Shown here piece by piece: positions 1 through 13,500 of a DNA stretch of 64,000 nucleotides (positions are counted from its first letter, which is position 1; every line of letters begins with the position of its first letter). Below the pieces are notes generated by a model. It was not told the origin of the DNA and did not search any database. It saw nothing but the letters and a program-made list of their open reading frames with translations. The stretch is taken from contig NC_081146.1 of NCBI RefSeq assembly GCF_958295425.1, positions 11,578,985-11,642,984 on the forward strand, written 5' to 3'. This DNA comes from Solea solea (taxonomy: Eukaryota; Chordata; Actinopteri; Pleuronectiformes; Soleidae). The position numbers and the translations under genes are program-made.

Positions 1-199
1 ATCTGCGTCTCACCTGTTCAGCTATTCATAAGGCTTTGTGTTGTAACAGTTATCATCCCATGTATGAATAAATCCACTAAAAGTGTTTCCCTACTTACAG
101 TCCAACTACTGAAGTGTTGGGCGTAAGATCGAAAATTTATGTCACAGTATTTTTTACAATTCCAGCAGTTTCACAGTATACAATGGTATTTTTTTATGC

Positions 200-592
200 A
201 TGAGCTTATAGAGTGTTCCAGTGAGAGAGAGGGGGAGAGAGAGAGTGAGAGGGGCCCAGCTGAGTGTGTGTGTGTGTGTGTGCTCATATTGAGTGAGTGG
301 TCAAGCGAGAGAGGGAGCGGCACAGCTGACTGTGTTAAAGGCAGTGGAGTACATTGCTCAATCCAGTTTATATTATATATCACTGTTGAGACCAAGTATC
401 TATTTTAGTTTTTAGCATATCGTATAATTTAAAAAAATAAATTGACATTTCAGTCCTCTAGATGGCACCGAGTGCTCACTCTCACTAGAGCTGTTGAGTG
501 AGTATATCGCAATGTATTATTTCGCAAATACTCAGTGTTTTGCAATATCGTGATAATATCGTATGGTGGTGTTTCTGGCGATTCCCACCCCC
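200..592 (-). repeat. Degenerate fish dispersed repeat (GGGGTGGGAATC family), minus strand
   Basis: On the minus strand the segment begins GGGGGTGGGAATCGCC at about 592 and runs through ATACGATATTATCACGATA and TGCGATATAC. It may continue into the GA/GT-rich part, with its duplicated block (204-245 and 290-330). The same start and the TGCGATA motif recur on the plus strand at 37288. The family was not assigned, and the left limit is uncertain. Confidence 0.5.
263..282. repeat. (GT)n microsatellite
   Basis: About ten GT units inside a GA/GT-rich stretch. Confidence 0.9.
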
Positions 593-2473
593 AATTACTA
601 CCACCGTCACTCCTTCAGCTAAGCTCTTAGCATGTGTGGTGCAGCAGTGCAAAGGGTCCCCCGTCGAATGGTGTTACTCTCCGTTTTTCATATACCGGTC
701 TTGCGGGATATAAAAAATTCATGTCATAAAATATAAATAAATACCAGTTTTTTTCGTTATGAACCCATGAATCCTGTGGGACGGTGGTCTCGGCTGTCAC
801 TTTTGACTAAGTCACAGATGCATCACTTAAGACTGAAACTGCTGTATATGCTTTAAGCATCCTTACCGTAAATTGGAGTGAGAAGTGCTCGATAATGGCT
901 GAGATAAACATCCCTGCAAATGTCATTGAGCGGGATTTGTATGCAGTCATCGATCCTCTGCTGTGAGACTTAATGATCTCTGTGTATTTTGTCCACGGAC
1001 AGAGTGGGTGGCAATCCAGTTGCCAGGAGGGGTTCTGAGTGTAGGTGATTCCATCTCCATTTGTTGGAATAACATTGATTTGGGATGTAAGATCCTCTTA
1101 TTGAGTCGCCATCTTGTTGGTAGACACATGAAGTGCCAAGAGGGTCCTTCAGAGAATAAAGGAGTGAGGACGAAGCTTTTTGTTTTTCTTCTTCTTCATG
1201 TTTCCCTCTTAATCTCTCTTCCGTTCCTGACATTCATTCATTTGCTTCCTCTCAGGTGTGATTCATTCTCCGGTGTCACTATAATAACTCGAGTCGTGTC
1301 AGTAATTGATATGTTGGCATGCTTCTGGGTGGAGCCATTTGCATTAAATCGTGTAACTGATATGATAATGAATGTGAAAGGCCTGATGCAAGCAGAAAGA
1401 CTAGGTGGAGATGGATGGATGTTTGAATTATACACAATAAGTAATACAGTATATCAGGTCTCAGGGGTTCACAGCTCGCCCTGCATTTGTAGCCTGTCTT
1501 TTCCACATATCAGCCAAATCTGCCCTGATATATAATGTCTGGTACCTTCATCTTTATTTTCCTTCCACTTTTTATCTTTCTTCTTGCCGTTCCTAATATT
1601 TAATTTCTAAAATGTCTAAAAGATTTTAAAAAAAAGAAAGTATTATTACGATGGCAGAATCTTGAAATAAATATTGTATTTGATTTAAGTGACACTTTCT
1701 CCAACTTTCATGTGCGTCTGTTTAGTATGCTGTCCATCTCTATGCTTTTTACCAGACGACTGATAATTAGCTCCTCAAGCTTCACCAAACTTTATTATTC
1801 TCCATTAACACATATGAAAAGCTTATTGCCTTTCAAATGAGTTACTACTGTATGAAGATGGCACCCTGCAGTCGACTGAAAACAAAGATGAAATAGCTGC
1901 AGTGAAATCTGTGACTTTCGTTTTGAATGAAAGGTATTTTTTATTAGATTAAGAATGTCTGATCTTGTCCCCTACATCATACGATTAGTTTTTCTGTGGT
2001 TGAAATAAGCTGTTGTTTTGTGAGAACACGTAATTTGACTCTTTATTCTGCCATCATGTCTTTCTTTTTTATTTAATTCCCTGTCTAGTATTTGCTGCCT
2101 GTGGTTGCTGTTCATTGAAGCAGTTATGCCCTTAACCAGGTCAAAATGAAATAAAAGGAAAAATAAAAATGGGTTATTACCCTTGTAATGCAGGTTGTTT
2201 CCGAGGGTGAATGAGAACACGTGTAAAATCAACTTGTTCCCTGACTGTGTGTATGGTTTATACTTTATACTTGCCAACATTTTATGACTATATCTTCTTT
2301 CTATGGCTCATGTTAGTTCTAGTAGATCACTTTTATAATAATCATCAGAATAATCACTGCATGAAAGATTTAATAGAAGACAATGGTGTCGGGTTTCATC
2401 ACATGTTTGGACACATCTCTCAAACCCTCCTATTTTTCTTTTTTTAACTGTGACATACAAATGTGTGCATGTG

Positions 2474-2501
2474 TTTGTGTGTGTGTGTGTGTGTGTGTAT
2501 G

Positions 2502-2535
<34 letters not shown>
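2474..2535. repeat. Compound (TG)n(TA)n microsatellite
   Basis: A run of TG units (2477-2498) passes into TA units with a CA interruption, a pattern common in teleost introns. Confidence 0.95.
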
Positions 2536-3946
2536 CACAGTATACATATATATGTATGTATAATCTGTTTGGAAAAACATTGCTTTAGGACTGACTCCTC
2601 TTTTTTTCGGCGTAGACAACTTTTCATCTCCATCTGCCTCTGATCGCAGGACAGAAGGATTAGATGAGGGAGGCCGCGCTGAATTTTTTCAGCCACCGGA
2701 GAGCAGAGGATAATAATATGTCTGCAAACAATATGTGTGTGTGAAACATAGAAGCCCCTCTAACACTGGACGCTGCAAGAAGATAAAACACACTGCTCTG
2801 ACTGTAAATGACAGAGTTTGTGAGCAAAGTGCACTGAGGCTATAGCAGCCTCTGAAATGGCAGATATTCATTTCCAAGAGTGCCTTTTGTGCTTTTATGG
2901 CATCTACAGGGTTTTAAGATTAGTACATTCGATTCCTCTTTCATAGTTGAAATCTTTACTGTTTTAACTGCCTCCATCACATCTGTTCAGCACCTCCTAC
3001 TTTCAGAGATATTGACTGCAATTATAGACTGTGAATGGCATAAAACTGTGGCTGCCTTTTGTGATTGGGATCAAAATGTGACTTGTGTAAGCCACAGCTT
3101 GACGCTTCTCAATTGCTGCAGGAAAAAAAAAAAAAAAAAAATCAAACTTTGCGTGAATGAAGAACATCATAGACATCATAGGAGTGAGGTTAGCTCAAAT
3201 GTGGCATTGTCGTAGCTGCTTTCTCTGCGGTGTTTGTCATCACAGAGAAGTGTGTGTCCCTCTGAAGGAACACTGCCAGGTTGTTCCAGCTAATGACTGC
3301 TGGGGGTTTTTCCACTCGGAGCTGTCTCACAGCATTTGCTCACATATTAATATCGGGCGATGGGGACATGGAAGATCGCACGCACTGTAAGTTGGTGACT
3401 CACGAATGCAAGAAGTGAGCGAGTAAGTTTGTCACAGGGATCTTTGAACGCCGCCATCATACATGCACACAGAATAGTCATTTCTATTTTGCATATATGG
3501 TAATTGATTTATGTAAGGAAACACACGGCAGCCATGCTCGGTGAATCAACTGCTTTGCCTCAGTGTCAGTTAATGTCATGCCATAAAACTGAAATCTGGA
3601 AGCTCTGCATCAGTTTTATTGTGACAGTACAATTACGAAGTTCCAGCTCCCACTGCTATGTGGGTTGCTTCTTTGTCACCTCGCTAAGGGCCACACTCTC
3701 TAAAGGGAGCAATAGAAAAACCCATAATCGTTATTTCTGTGGAAACTCATATTCTTTTATGCTTTGCTTGTAATGGTTTTCATTGCAGAGAAAACAGGGA
3801 ATTTCAAAATCCAACTTGTGGTTAATGTCATATTTCAAACATCTTTATCATGAATGTGATTTCTTTGGGACTTTACCAGTTTCTCAGAGATTTCTCCTCA
3901 AATAGCTACAAATACAACCAATACAGGCACAACGATAACAAACACA

Positions 3947-3948
<2 letters not shown>

Positions 3949-4002
<54 letters not shown>
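3949..4002. repeat. (CA)n microsatellite
   Basis: About 27 uninterrupted CA units. The frames that read through it as poly-Thr-His or poly-Val-Cys are artefacts. Confidence 0.97.
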
Positions 4003-4004
<2 letters not shown>

Positions 4005-6224
4005 CCCTGGGCAACAGTTTCTTCAAACCATTCCATCCCTGCCTAATTCTTTGTTTTATTTCACACCCTGGTTCCACAGTGTTAAGAATGAGTTGACATG
4101 GCATTTCTGAGCTCTAGTTAGTGCATTAAGAATGTCTGTACTCCACTACACTGGCATGCTGAGACAGACTCATAGTGCTAGACTAAGATCTCAGTTGCAA
4201 TTCCCTCAAGAGGCAAGCTGTTTGTGGCAGAGAAGAAGCAGCCAAACACCAGCCACGCTTTCCCAGCCTGTGTTCATCGCCCTAGGCATGCGTGTGTCAG
4301 GGTGTGAGGGCATCATTGTTTGTGTGTACATGTGCTTTTTTTTATCCTAAGATGTCTATAGTCTGTCAAGACACTCCATCAAGAGAAGGCTACTTTGTGT
4401 ACTGTAACTGTCCTCACTCTTGACCGTCCCTCACTTTACTCTTATGGACAGAGTCTCCTCATAATCCTGTCCTCTCATACTCTGTGTCTAGGAATACAGG
4501 CAGCCAATTAGAGACTAATCTAATGGTGTGTAACAATTTCCACAATGCACTGGCCTATCTGTTTTTAATTGAATTAGGAGATGAGCAAAATAAAGCAGAT
4601 ATTCCCTCCACATTTCTCAGAGCTTGATTACGAAACGCACAGACTGTTAAAAATTTCAGTCACAGGGTCAGAGTCGTGCTATCTTCTGCGATGATTAAAG
4701 GGCCAGATAACCAAGATTTATTAGCCAAACGGTCTGACAATTAATTAGGAAGCAGGGCCAAACTAATCCTGTTTCCATGTGCTTTAATGGGTTGAATATC
4801 CTTACTTTACCTAGAGGAACACTTCAAGAAGAGCACTTCAGAGACGAGACGGATAAAGGCAGGCCTTAAATCAGCACCCACATGTAAGCATGTCTCGTGG
4901 AAAGATATAATTACTGTATCTGCTTTTTGTGAGTATGTGTCCATATAGCATGTGGTAGAATAACACCCTGCAGCAGATATCATTAAAAATGTGTTGACGG
5001 ACAAGTCCCGGCCTCATTGTTTACACTGCAGCTGTAAATCCACCCTCTGACATCTTAAGTGTGAAGGTTTAGTCCACTGCTCAGTTCAAAGGCTCGCCTC
5101 TAATACTGCTGAATTTCTTTTTTCTTCCCCCTTCTTTCTTTTTCGACTCTATTCAGCTCCATCTCAAGGAGACCTCGCGCCCTGAGAGTCTGTGCAGGTA
5201 GCCGCACAGCACAGAACAGAAATGTACCGTCTGCTCTCTTTGTTCCAGGAACCCTTGGCATTTGGTCTCGGAAAGCTCTTTAAACCTTCTGTTACCAATC
5301 TTGTCGTCGCTGACAGGATTTGGCATGCATACTTCTCATTGCCGTAACTCCTAGACCGTTTGTGACATCTAGAAAATTCAACAACTATGGACTGGTGATC
5401 TGTCCAAGGTGTCAGCTGAGATTGGCACAGTACCCCCTGCGAACGTTGGAATAACTGCCAGATATTGAAATTGAAAGTTGTCTTGGAAAAAGAGGCAGAA
5501 GCCCTCACTCACTGAACACATTTTGACAATTCTACATGCATAAATTTAAAATAAATCCAAGCGGCCGAATTATCAGGATGGTCATAGCTTATTGTGTACT
5601 GAGTGGAGGTAAAGCGATACCTTACCATATGGTACAGAAACCCTGCAGGGTTATGAATGTATTGTCTTTATGACCCACAAAAGTTGATTGGCAAATTACA
5701 GGCAGTTATGCTGAATCTCCGCCTGACTCAGCTGAAATAAACCACATTAAGACTACATTAGACGACCACATTAAGACCAAGGCTCTGGAGCAAATGAAGT
5801 TAACATTTTAATTCAGGGAAGGCACTTTTACATATACCGATACCAATATCACAACTTTGAGAATAATGCTACTAAACCTAACCCTAAACTACTAGGCTGT
5901 TAACAGCACATTATGTGCTGAAGCATTTCAGTAGTATAATGCTCCATGAAAAAGGAAACGCAAACGGCACACAACGTGACTCAGTTTAAATGTTGTTTTT
6001 TTACTTCCATTATTACTTTTTGCACTTCGCAAAGCATGTGATGATTAGGATTTCTATCAATTCTCAGTATTGTATTGGCCCATTCTTATTTTTATATCAG
6101 TATTTTATCTACATCGTGACAACAAACAAGATATCCTCTTAGATTTTGGATATCGTCATATCCTGACAGTGTCTGTGATGGTTTTTAAAGGCTGTTGCAT
6201 CATATTTATTTTGTTTAATATTTT

Positions 6225-6228
<4 letters not shown>

Positions 6229-6317
<89 letters not shown>
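6229..6317. repeat. (TA)n microsatellite
   Basis: About 89 bp of nearly pure TA with single-base interruptions near 6267 and 6304. Confidence 0.96.
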
Positions 6318-9300
6318 GTTGATTAGAAAAATACAACGAATCAACAAAATTATATTAAAAAGTCAGTCTTTAATTTTAGCCTAATTATTTGCATTATAGC
6401 AATATTTTGCCACATTTATAGGCAATTTCATTGTGTCTAACATACGTAAATATCCTTCATTAAGCAGGTAATACAGATTGTCAAGCCAGGTCGGATTTGT
6501 TTACACTTTAAAGACCAATATCATGCATTTGCTGCACAGAAGGGTCACTCTCCTTACTACTTCATATTGGATAAGAAAACTCTTGTCTTTATATAGTTTG
6601 ATCGATGTCCTGGAGAAGTCCTGGACTTGTCCTTGTGGCTGGTAAGTCCCCAGACTGGCTGAGAAAACCTGGACCAAGAATATAGCGCTCGCTGCTGAAC
6701 CATGTGGGGATTAAGTTCACAGTGGACTGTGCTTGTGTTGTGCAGCCTCCAGGTGTGCATTAAAGGTCATGGTGTGAAACTAAAGAAGTACAGTGCATGA
6801 ACTAAAAATGAAAAACACATGCTCAGCAAAACTTTGCTGATGTGAAGAGTTTAAAGCAAGACTGTTTGGTCGCTGGGTGGATCTCTGCCCGTGCACCTGT
6901 CCAAACCTGGTAAACTCTAGTCTTCAAGGACTCACAAAGTTATTTCTCAGCGTTCTACTTCCTGCTTTCCAACACTTTAGAGCCAGCCGATGGATCCTTC
7001 GGTTTCCGTCCATCTGGCTCTATTGTTGACTGGAGACAAACTGGTTGATGAGCGCAGCGCGATTGTGTAGCCCTGAGTTTGCCGGAGCTCCCTTAGGCTG
7101 AGCTTGGCAGAGCTTTTCAGAGCTACTCTCTCGCAAACCCTCTGAAAAGCTAGCACAGTAGTCTCCATGGCTGCCTAATGGCCATGCTGCTTCGCCTCAG
7201 AGTTTGGCAGTTGACAGTTTCTGATCCTTTTTAAGGAAGAGGTGCAGATAAAAGCCCTGGCAGTAGTATGAGTGGAGTAAGTAGAGTATAAAGTGTCTGG
7301 AGAGATTTAAAAACGGGGAGAAAAGAAATGACATTGGGTGTTGTGATTTATTGATTATTTTATAGTGAGTTTTGCTTAATAAATAAATACTGCTGTGCCT
7401 TTCCAGAAATATCAATATTCTGTAAATTTGTCATTTTGCTAACTTTGCCTGCATGAAATCCCCCCCCGGCCATGCTGACGGAACACAAATAAATACTGAG
7501 GAGCAGAAGATGAATGCAGTACACTCATGTTCATCTGTGACTGTTTTCTTATATTTCCATTTACAAGGACAGTGTGTACACTGCAGATTAAGGAAAAGCA
7601 CTTTGTTTTACCATGCATGGAAAGCATAACATGTATCTCCCAATACTGCACCCTGTCTAGACCATCATCTGTGACCAACTCTAATTAATTCCCTAAAGGT
7701 ACACAGATAGAAGTGAAAGAAATGGATAATAAGACTGAAAACAGAATCAAACCTTGGTGGAGGCATATTAAAAACAGAAACAGAAAGAAAAGCAGGAGGG
7801 CAACAGATTACAGTCAGCAAAGAGAGGAGAAAGTGAGAGTCATGAAGAATACCAAATTCAAATTTGTTTTTTCTGTGTCGAGTTTAATCACTTCTCATTG
7901 TGTTTAGTGTGCATAGTTGCGTACCTAAGGCAGTGTGTTGGAAACAAAGGCTCAGTCAGTCCCTGGCTTTGCTGCCTTACTGCGTTTCTGTCTTTTTCTT
8001 TCATTTTCTTTCTTCCAAATGTTTTTTCTTACCCTCTCGAAGTCTCTTTGTCAGGTCAAAGATGTCACACCACAGACACGCACCACAAAGAGGGCCATGG
8101 AAAAAAAAGTCCACCCTGCACTCAGCCAACAGAGGTAGCAATCGATGGGAGGTTAAACAAAAACAGGAGAAAAAAAGCATGCTTTGGAAAACAGGAACCA
8201 CTTTCATGGTTTCAGAAAGTGTGGCTGTATTGGCTCAGGGTTTCTCTTTATCTAAATGTGATTATTGTCTTTGGCAGTAGAGAGCATTGATAAAGTATTC
8301 ATTTTAACCTATGAGATCAAAAGTGGTATTAATTAATAGTTTTCAACCTAGTTTTGTTTGTAGTTGTCACAGTTTGCTTAGTATTTTTGACATATAATAG
8401 CAGGTGTTTGTTTTCAAACAGACATTTCTCATGTAGAGACAAGCACAGTCAGCAAGCACTGCTTTTGCCCCCACTATCATTAATCTACATCAGAATCAGA
8501 ATCATAATACACATGTGACTTCTTTGTCTTCAAGCAAATATGCAGACACCTTCGTCAGATCAAAAAGAACAAAGCTACTTTTACATAATTGCTATCATCC
8601 GTGTGAAAATGCCAACCACATTGTCGGTCGAGGTGAAGGTCAGTGCTACAGTAGCTGTCACGCTGATGAGTGGTTCGTTCTGAGATTGAACGTCTGTGCA
8701 CAAAATGTGGGGGGGGTTGACAGTTAATCACAGGCACATTACACCTGGGGGATGGACGGAAGTGCAGCCTCCTGCCTTTGGCTTCAGCCTGCCTGTCCTT
8801 ATGATGACTCTGTGGCCTATCAGTGTCTTTTCCCAGATTTATATATCTGACACTTGACTGTGGCCTCTTCATGGGCTGAGCTTGGCACCTGTCCATCCAT
8901 CAGTCTCTTAAGTTCTCCTTTGACACAGTGGACACAGTCTCTTTAAATACAGTTTCTCGCCACCACACGGCATAGGCCATTGTTCACGCTGTTCTTGCAG
9001 TGGGTACAAGCGAAATAAATGCTACACAATGTCAGCGCACATGGCAGTGTGCCTCCGACAATACAAATCTGCGGCTCCGCAGAGACGCTTCATCATTGTT
9101 GGAGGGCTGTTATTGTGCTAGCATGCACCGGGGAGAAAGCTGGCAGGGTTTACTGGGACTTAAGTCTTTTGGGAGGGGCAGTGTGGGTGGACAACTTTGC
9201 TGATGGCACTGGTGAAGGCTTTTTTATAAACAAGCCGAGTAATTACTGAAAAACATGCTGAAGGCCATTTAAGCTGCATCTGTTGACACCGCTGTGACAT

Positions 9301-10785
9301 GAATTTCAAGATTAGGTACATTTGTGTGTTTGCGTGTGACAGTGGCGATAAAAAAAAAAAAAAAGCATATTGTACACACGGTTGTTTTTGCTTAAATGAC
9401 TTGTTATGCTGCTCTATCATTGTTGACTTTAATATCCTGGGATATAGTGTGCCTAGAGCCATGCGGTTAAATTACTACAATGTTGACTTTGGGCTGAGCT
9501 TTAGATATTATAAAAATCTTACAAGTTTTAAGAAAACAATTGTTCAGCATGCCAGTATTTGCAAACTGCCATTCATTGTGACTGGCTCATTGCTCTGTGT
9601 CAACGCACATGACCACAGTGTCCACTAACACTGTCCATCTCTGGAAGCCTCTCGTTCTACCACAGGGGCATGTGGCCATGTTGACATGTTAATGGGATCA
9701 GTCACTGATAACAAGGAGCTAATGGAAATCTAATCAGAAAACTGGTCTGGATTGCTGGATTGTCTTCTGCTCTCAATGTTGCAGACACAACGTCGATCTG
9801 CCTCTTCCCTGCTTTGAAAACAGAACATGATGTCAGTTTTGTAAATTAGGTTCTCATTTAGAGGAAAATAGAGCATAAAGCATGGCAAATATGAGTCGAC
9901 ACCAGTGTGATCGACAGCTGGTAATGCCCAGAACGTTCCTCGTTGCAGGTGACGACTGTGAATTCCTGTTTTGTAAAACTCAAGCTGTCATTGAAAATGG
10001 TAGTTAATTTCGGGACTGAAAGACTACATTCACTACATCTTTATTTACAGTCTATGGTCAAGGCTAAAGCCTAGATAATGCAAAAATTCCCGCAGAGAAG
10101 GTCAGGCCGAACAGTGTTAGGAGCATTGCATGTATAGTGATTCAGCATGTATAGTAATTCAGCAGGTAAAGAATGTCACAACATTCAGTTTAGCTTACAG
10201 TGGCACTGTCATGACAGAGGACAAAGTGTTTTCTAGTCTCTCTGTCCAGGCAGCGTGACTCAGGGGAACAGCTAACTGGGATGAGGCCCTCAAGGCCTGG
10301 ATGCTGCGTTGACACTAAATGGACGAGCTTTACAAATGAACAAGTGCTTGGGGGACTGCATCTGAGTTACATTTGAAAATAGTCTCAGCAGTAGGGCTGA
10401 ACAATTAATCACTGAAAAATTGAAATTGCAGTTTGAAGCAAGGCAATTTGCAAATCGCCACGGTTGCAGTTTAGATTATCTAATTTGTACTATGTTCAAT
10501 GTGAGAAAAAAAAAGAAGAACATTCTTGTATGAGAGTATAGTCACTGATCGTTTGACGGTGTCGTGTGGTAATGCTCCATCTTGTTTTACCTCTATGTCA
10601 CAGTGTACATTGAACTGAAGCTTGAAGATAATATATTTCAATATACAGTATGTCAGAAAAATTGTGCTTCGGCAATTTTATCCAAATCATTCAGCATTAG
10701 GCTGTAGCATTCATAATCAGACACTGTACAAATGAAAATTGTTGAGACTGTTGAGAATTATGTGTATCTGTGATAGGACATTTAA

Positions 10786-11392
10786 AGGCGACATAGAATG
10801 CTTGTATCACACATATATGTTAGTTATGGAGGTCTACTTACATATATTAACTTGTTTTCATGGTTAAAATCCTCCTATATCAGAATATCTCCTCACTGAC
10901 GCTCTCGTCAGCCGCGCTGTTTCAGACCAAAACCACACCCCCAGAACGTGGACTGTGTTGTGATTGGCCAGCCAAACGAGAGCTTTCCTACTGTCCTGTG
11001 ATTGGCCAGGTACCTGGAAGTGACGTAATAGATAGGCCAGCTCTCAGATACACAGCTCCCCCTCTGGCACGGTGGATGCTCTGCATCTCAGCAGCTACAA
11101 CGAGAGTAGTTCTTCTTCTTCTGCGGTTGAATGTACGCAACCGGATGTGTCCGGACTAGTGCCCGCACCAGGAGGCGCTACAGTGGTGAGAGGAGTGGTG
11201 AGGATTTCTGATGACAACATCAAATTAAGGAAGTGCCGATCCGCTTCGCAGAGCCCAGGAAAACAATACAACACTATTTTCTCAGCAGTGGCTGAACTGT
11301 TGTTCTGAAACTACAGGGTTTCATAAACGAGGTAATGACGCAGATACACACACAAACGCAGCGTTAATTGGAGCTTCCGGTCTATGTGGCCT
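10786..11392. mobile_element. Non-autonomous DNA transposon (MITE) flanked by TTAA
   Basis: The ends are inverted copies: AGGCGACATAGA at 10786-10797 and, on the other strand, AGGCCACATAGA ending at 11392, one mismatch in 12. TTAA lies directly outside on both sides (10782-10785 and 11393-11396), which fits the TTAA target choice of the piggyBac superfamily. The start is not the usual CCC of that group, so the superfamily is tentative. At 607 bp with no transposase it is non-autonomous. It is more GC-rich than its surroundings and holds two copies of TGTGATTGGCCAG (10959-10971, 10997-11009) and TGACGTAA (11021-11028). Confidence 0.7.
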
Positions 11393-13329
11393 TTAAGAAA
11401 ATCTGATATTTGTTTCTTGAGCTTTTTAATGACAGACTTTGCCTTAACAGTATTTTATGACTAAATACATGTATCGAAGGAATGTTATTGATTTATATAC
11501 AGTATTTCACTTACCTAATGTACTATATCTGTTGATCATGATGAATAGATATATAAAAAGACCTATGACCCCCACAAAGAGGTGCAGCACTTATCAGTAT
11601 TGTATTTGCTGTCATGAAAGCCTGAGGCTAATTATGTTATAGTGAGAAACATGTCTGCTGTGAGGGTGATGACTGTGATGTGTTCTCTGAGGGTGATGAC
11701 TGGCTGGTAAAGTGCTGCTGAGTGCTAGAGGGGCGGGGTTTATGGATTCTCCCCAACACTTCAGAGACGCCGCTTCAGGATCGACGTCATCTAAGTCCCA
11801 GTCTCTGTCTTTTCTCAGCTGACCAGTCTGACATATCACAGTCACCCATCAGCTGGACAGTCTGAAATGTGAAATGCAACGCATCAAATTCCCTTATCGC
11901 AGCACAGAAAAATTGAAAATAAGGCTGTTGAAATACTGTTTCCATGGCTTTCCCTTTCGATTACCTTGCAGTTAATTTATAAAGCCATTCTCAGTTTTCT
12001 GAATGCAGTGTCTTGCTACCCTGTATGAGTCTTATGACATGTTCATTCTGCTAAACAGCAGCGTGGGCTGGCTCCTCGTCCAGGTTGCTAATCATGATGC
12101 ATGGCTTGTTGGTGAGATACTTTTTTTTAAAGACCAATTGGAGGCGAAACTAATCAGTGCTCTTGGTTATCTAGTTTGTCTCTTTGTGATAGAGGTTATA
12201 GCCTGACCACATGGTTGATTATATTCGCGACCTGCCCCAGGGATGATCTTGATGTCACTGTGTAACAAAGGGCTGCTGTTTGTGCATGGACAAAGACAGG
12301 TAGCAAGTTCCTGAAAACTCCTGCATGGGTATCAAGTGTGAACACCCTGAGGAATTTGTTCAATTATGTGAGCAGCAACATCGAGGAATGGACAAGTTTT
12401 AGGACAACATTTTCTTTTTACTACGAGATGCACTCAGTTTAACCAATTTATTCGAGTGTAAATGGCCCAGTGTTTGCAGCACAATCTGTGCCCACTGAGG
12501 GAATCTTATGGGCTTTGAAAGCCCAGATTGCATTAAAAGAGAATTTTGCAATTATTCTGCTCATTTGCATTTCTGGCCATTTAAGTTGAACCAATCTCTT
12601 TTAATGACTGACTAATTTCAGTAATATGGTCAAGATTTGGTCCCATGTGTGACGGATTTTCTTTAGGTTTATTTTTAACACTGCATCAGACACCAGTTTG
12701 GCTGTGATTCAGGTCGACAGCTGGTGCGCTACTTGCCCATGCCTTCACAGGAAATCTTTTGGTTAATCTTGACTGATTTCAGTTTTGATTTGGCTTATTA
12801 TTGGCTTATTATTTCCAAGATTAGATTTTGTTATTAGGGATAGCATATGGTTTTGTTGACATTAGTTTTGGTCCTAAAATATCAGATATACTTTGTTCAG
12901 ATGTTCAGAAAACAGTTCCATTGCTGGAGCAAAACTTCTTTTGTGGCCACCCAATATAAACGTACACAGTTGTTGTGAATGTTTAAAACAATATGTTGTT
13001 GCGATTTATGGTCAATATCTGTGTCACTAGATGACAGCAGCACCCCGGAAATGTATTTATTGCTAAAGGATTAGCTGTAACAGAGGCTTAAACGTGTCCA
13101 TCTTATTTACTAGCAGCACAGCTGTGCGGAAGTATAAAATCCCATAATGCAATGCTTATTACAGGTGTGAGACATTACAGCTGTCAGTGATGACACAAAA
13201 TGGCAATGATTCAGTGTCAGTGTCTAAATCTTGAGTTTTCTGATTCTATACACAAAGTGTCTGACTGGATGGTTTCCTCTGGCTGGTTACATCAGAGGTC
13301 ACCACAATTTATGACCACACGCATATTTA

Positions 13330-13484
13330 ATTTTTGTGCGTAATGTCCTTCCTGATGCAGTCATTCATTTGACCCATGCAGAGACCAACAAAAAGACTGC
13401 ACTGGCTTGTGGATCCCCAGCAGCTGGGATCAAACCACCTCCTCAAGGACAGTGGACAATGTGCTCTACCACCTGAACCCCTTA
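13330..13484 (-). mobile_element. tRNA-derived SINE, minus strand
   Basis: On the minus strand a pol III A box (GGTTCAGGTGGTAGAGCACA, about 13460-13480) and B box (GGTTTGATCCC, 13427-13437) stand at tRNA-like spacing. They are followed by a body with TGCATCAGGAAGGACATTA near 13340-13360, similar to the common fish SINE segment GCATCAGGAAGGGCAT. Diverged copy. Confidence 0.7.
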
Positions 13485-13500
13485 GCTATTATTCCTTGGA

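Noticed and set aside
963..1535. 190-residue plus-strand open frame
   Set aside because: No recognisable domain, biased composition and strong shadow frames on the other strand; lies in non-coding intron next to repeat DNA.
5164..5508. 114-residue minus-strand open frame
   Set aside because: No motif, no conservation that I can recognise, and no promoter or polyadenylation context.
5868..5895. Possible interstitial telomeric repeat (CCTAACCCTAAA)
   Set aside because: Only about two degenerate units, well within chance.
10860..11159. 99-residue frame starting inside the TTAA-flanked MITE
   Set aside because: It lies wholly in a non-autonomous element and shows no transposase motif.
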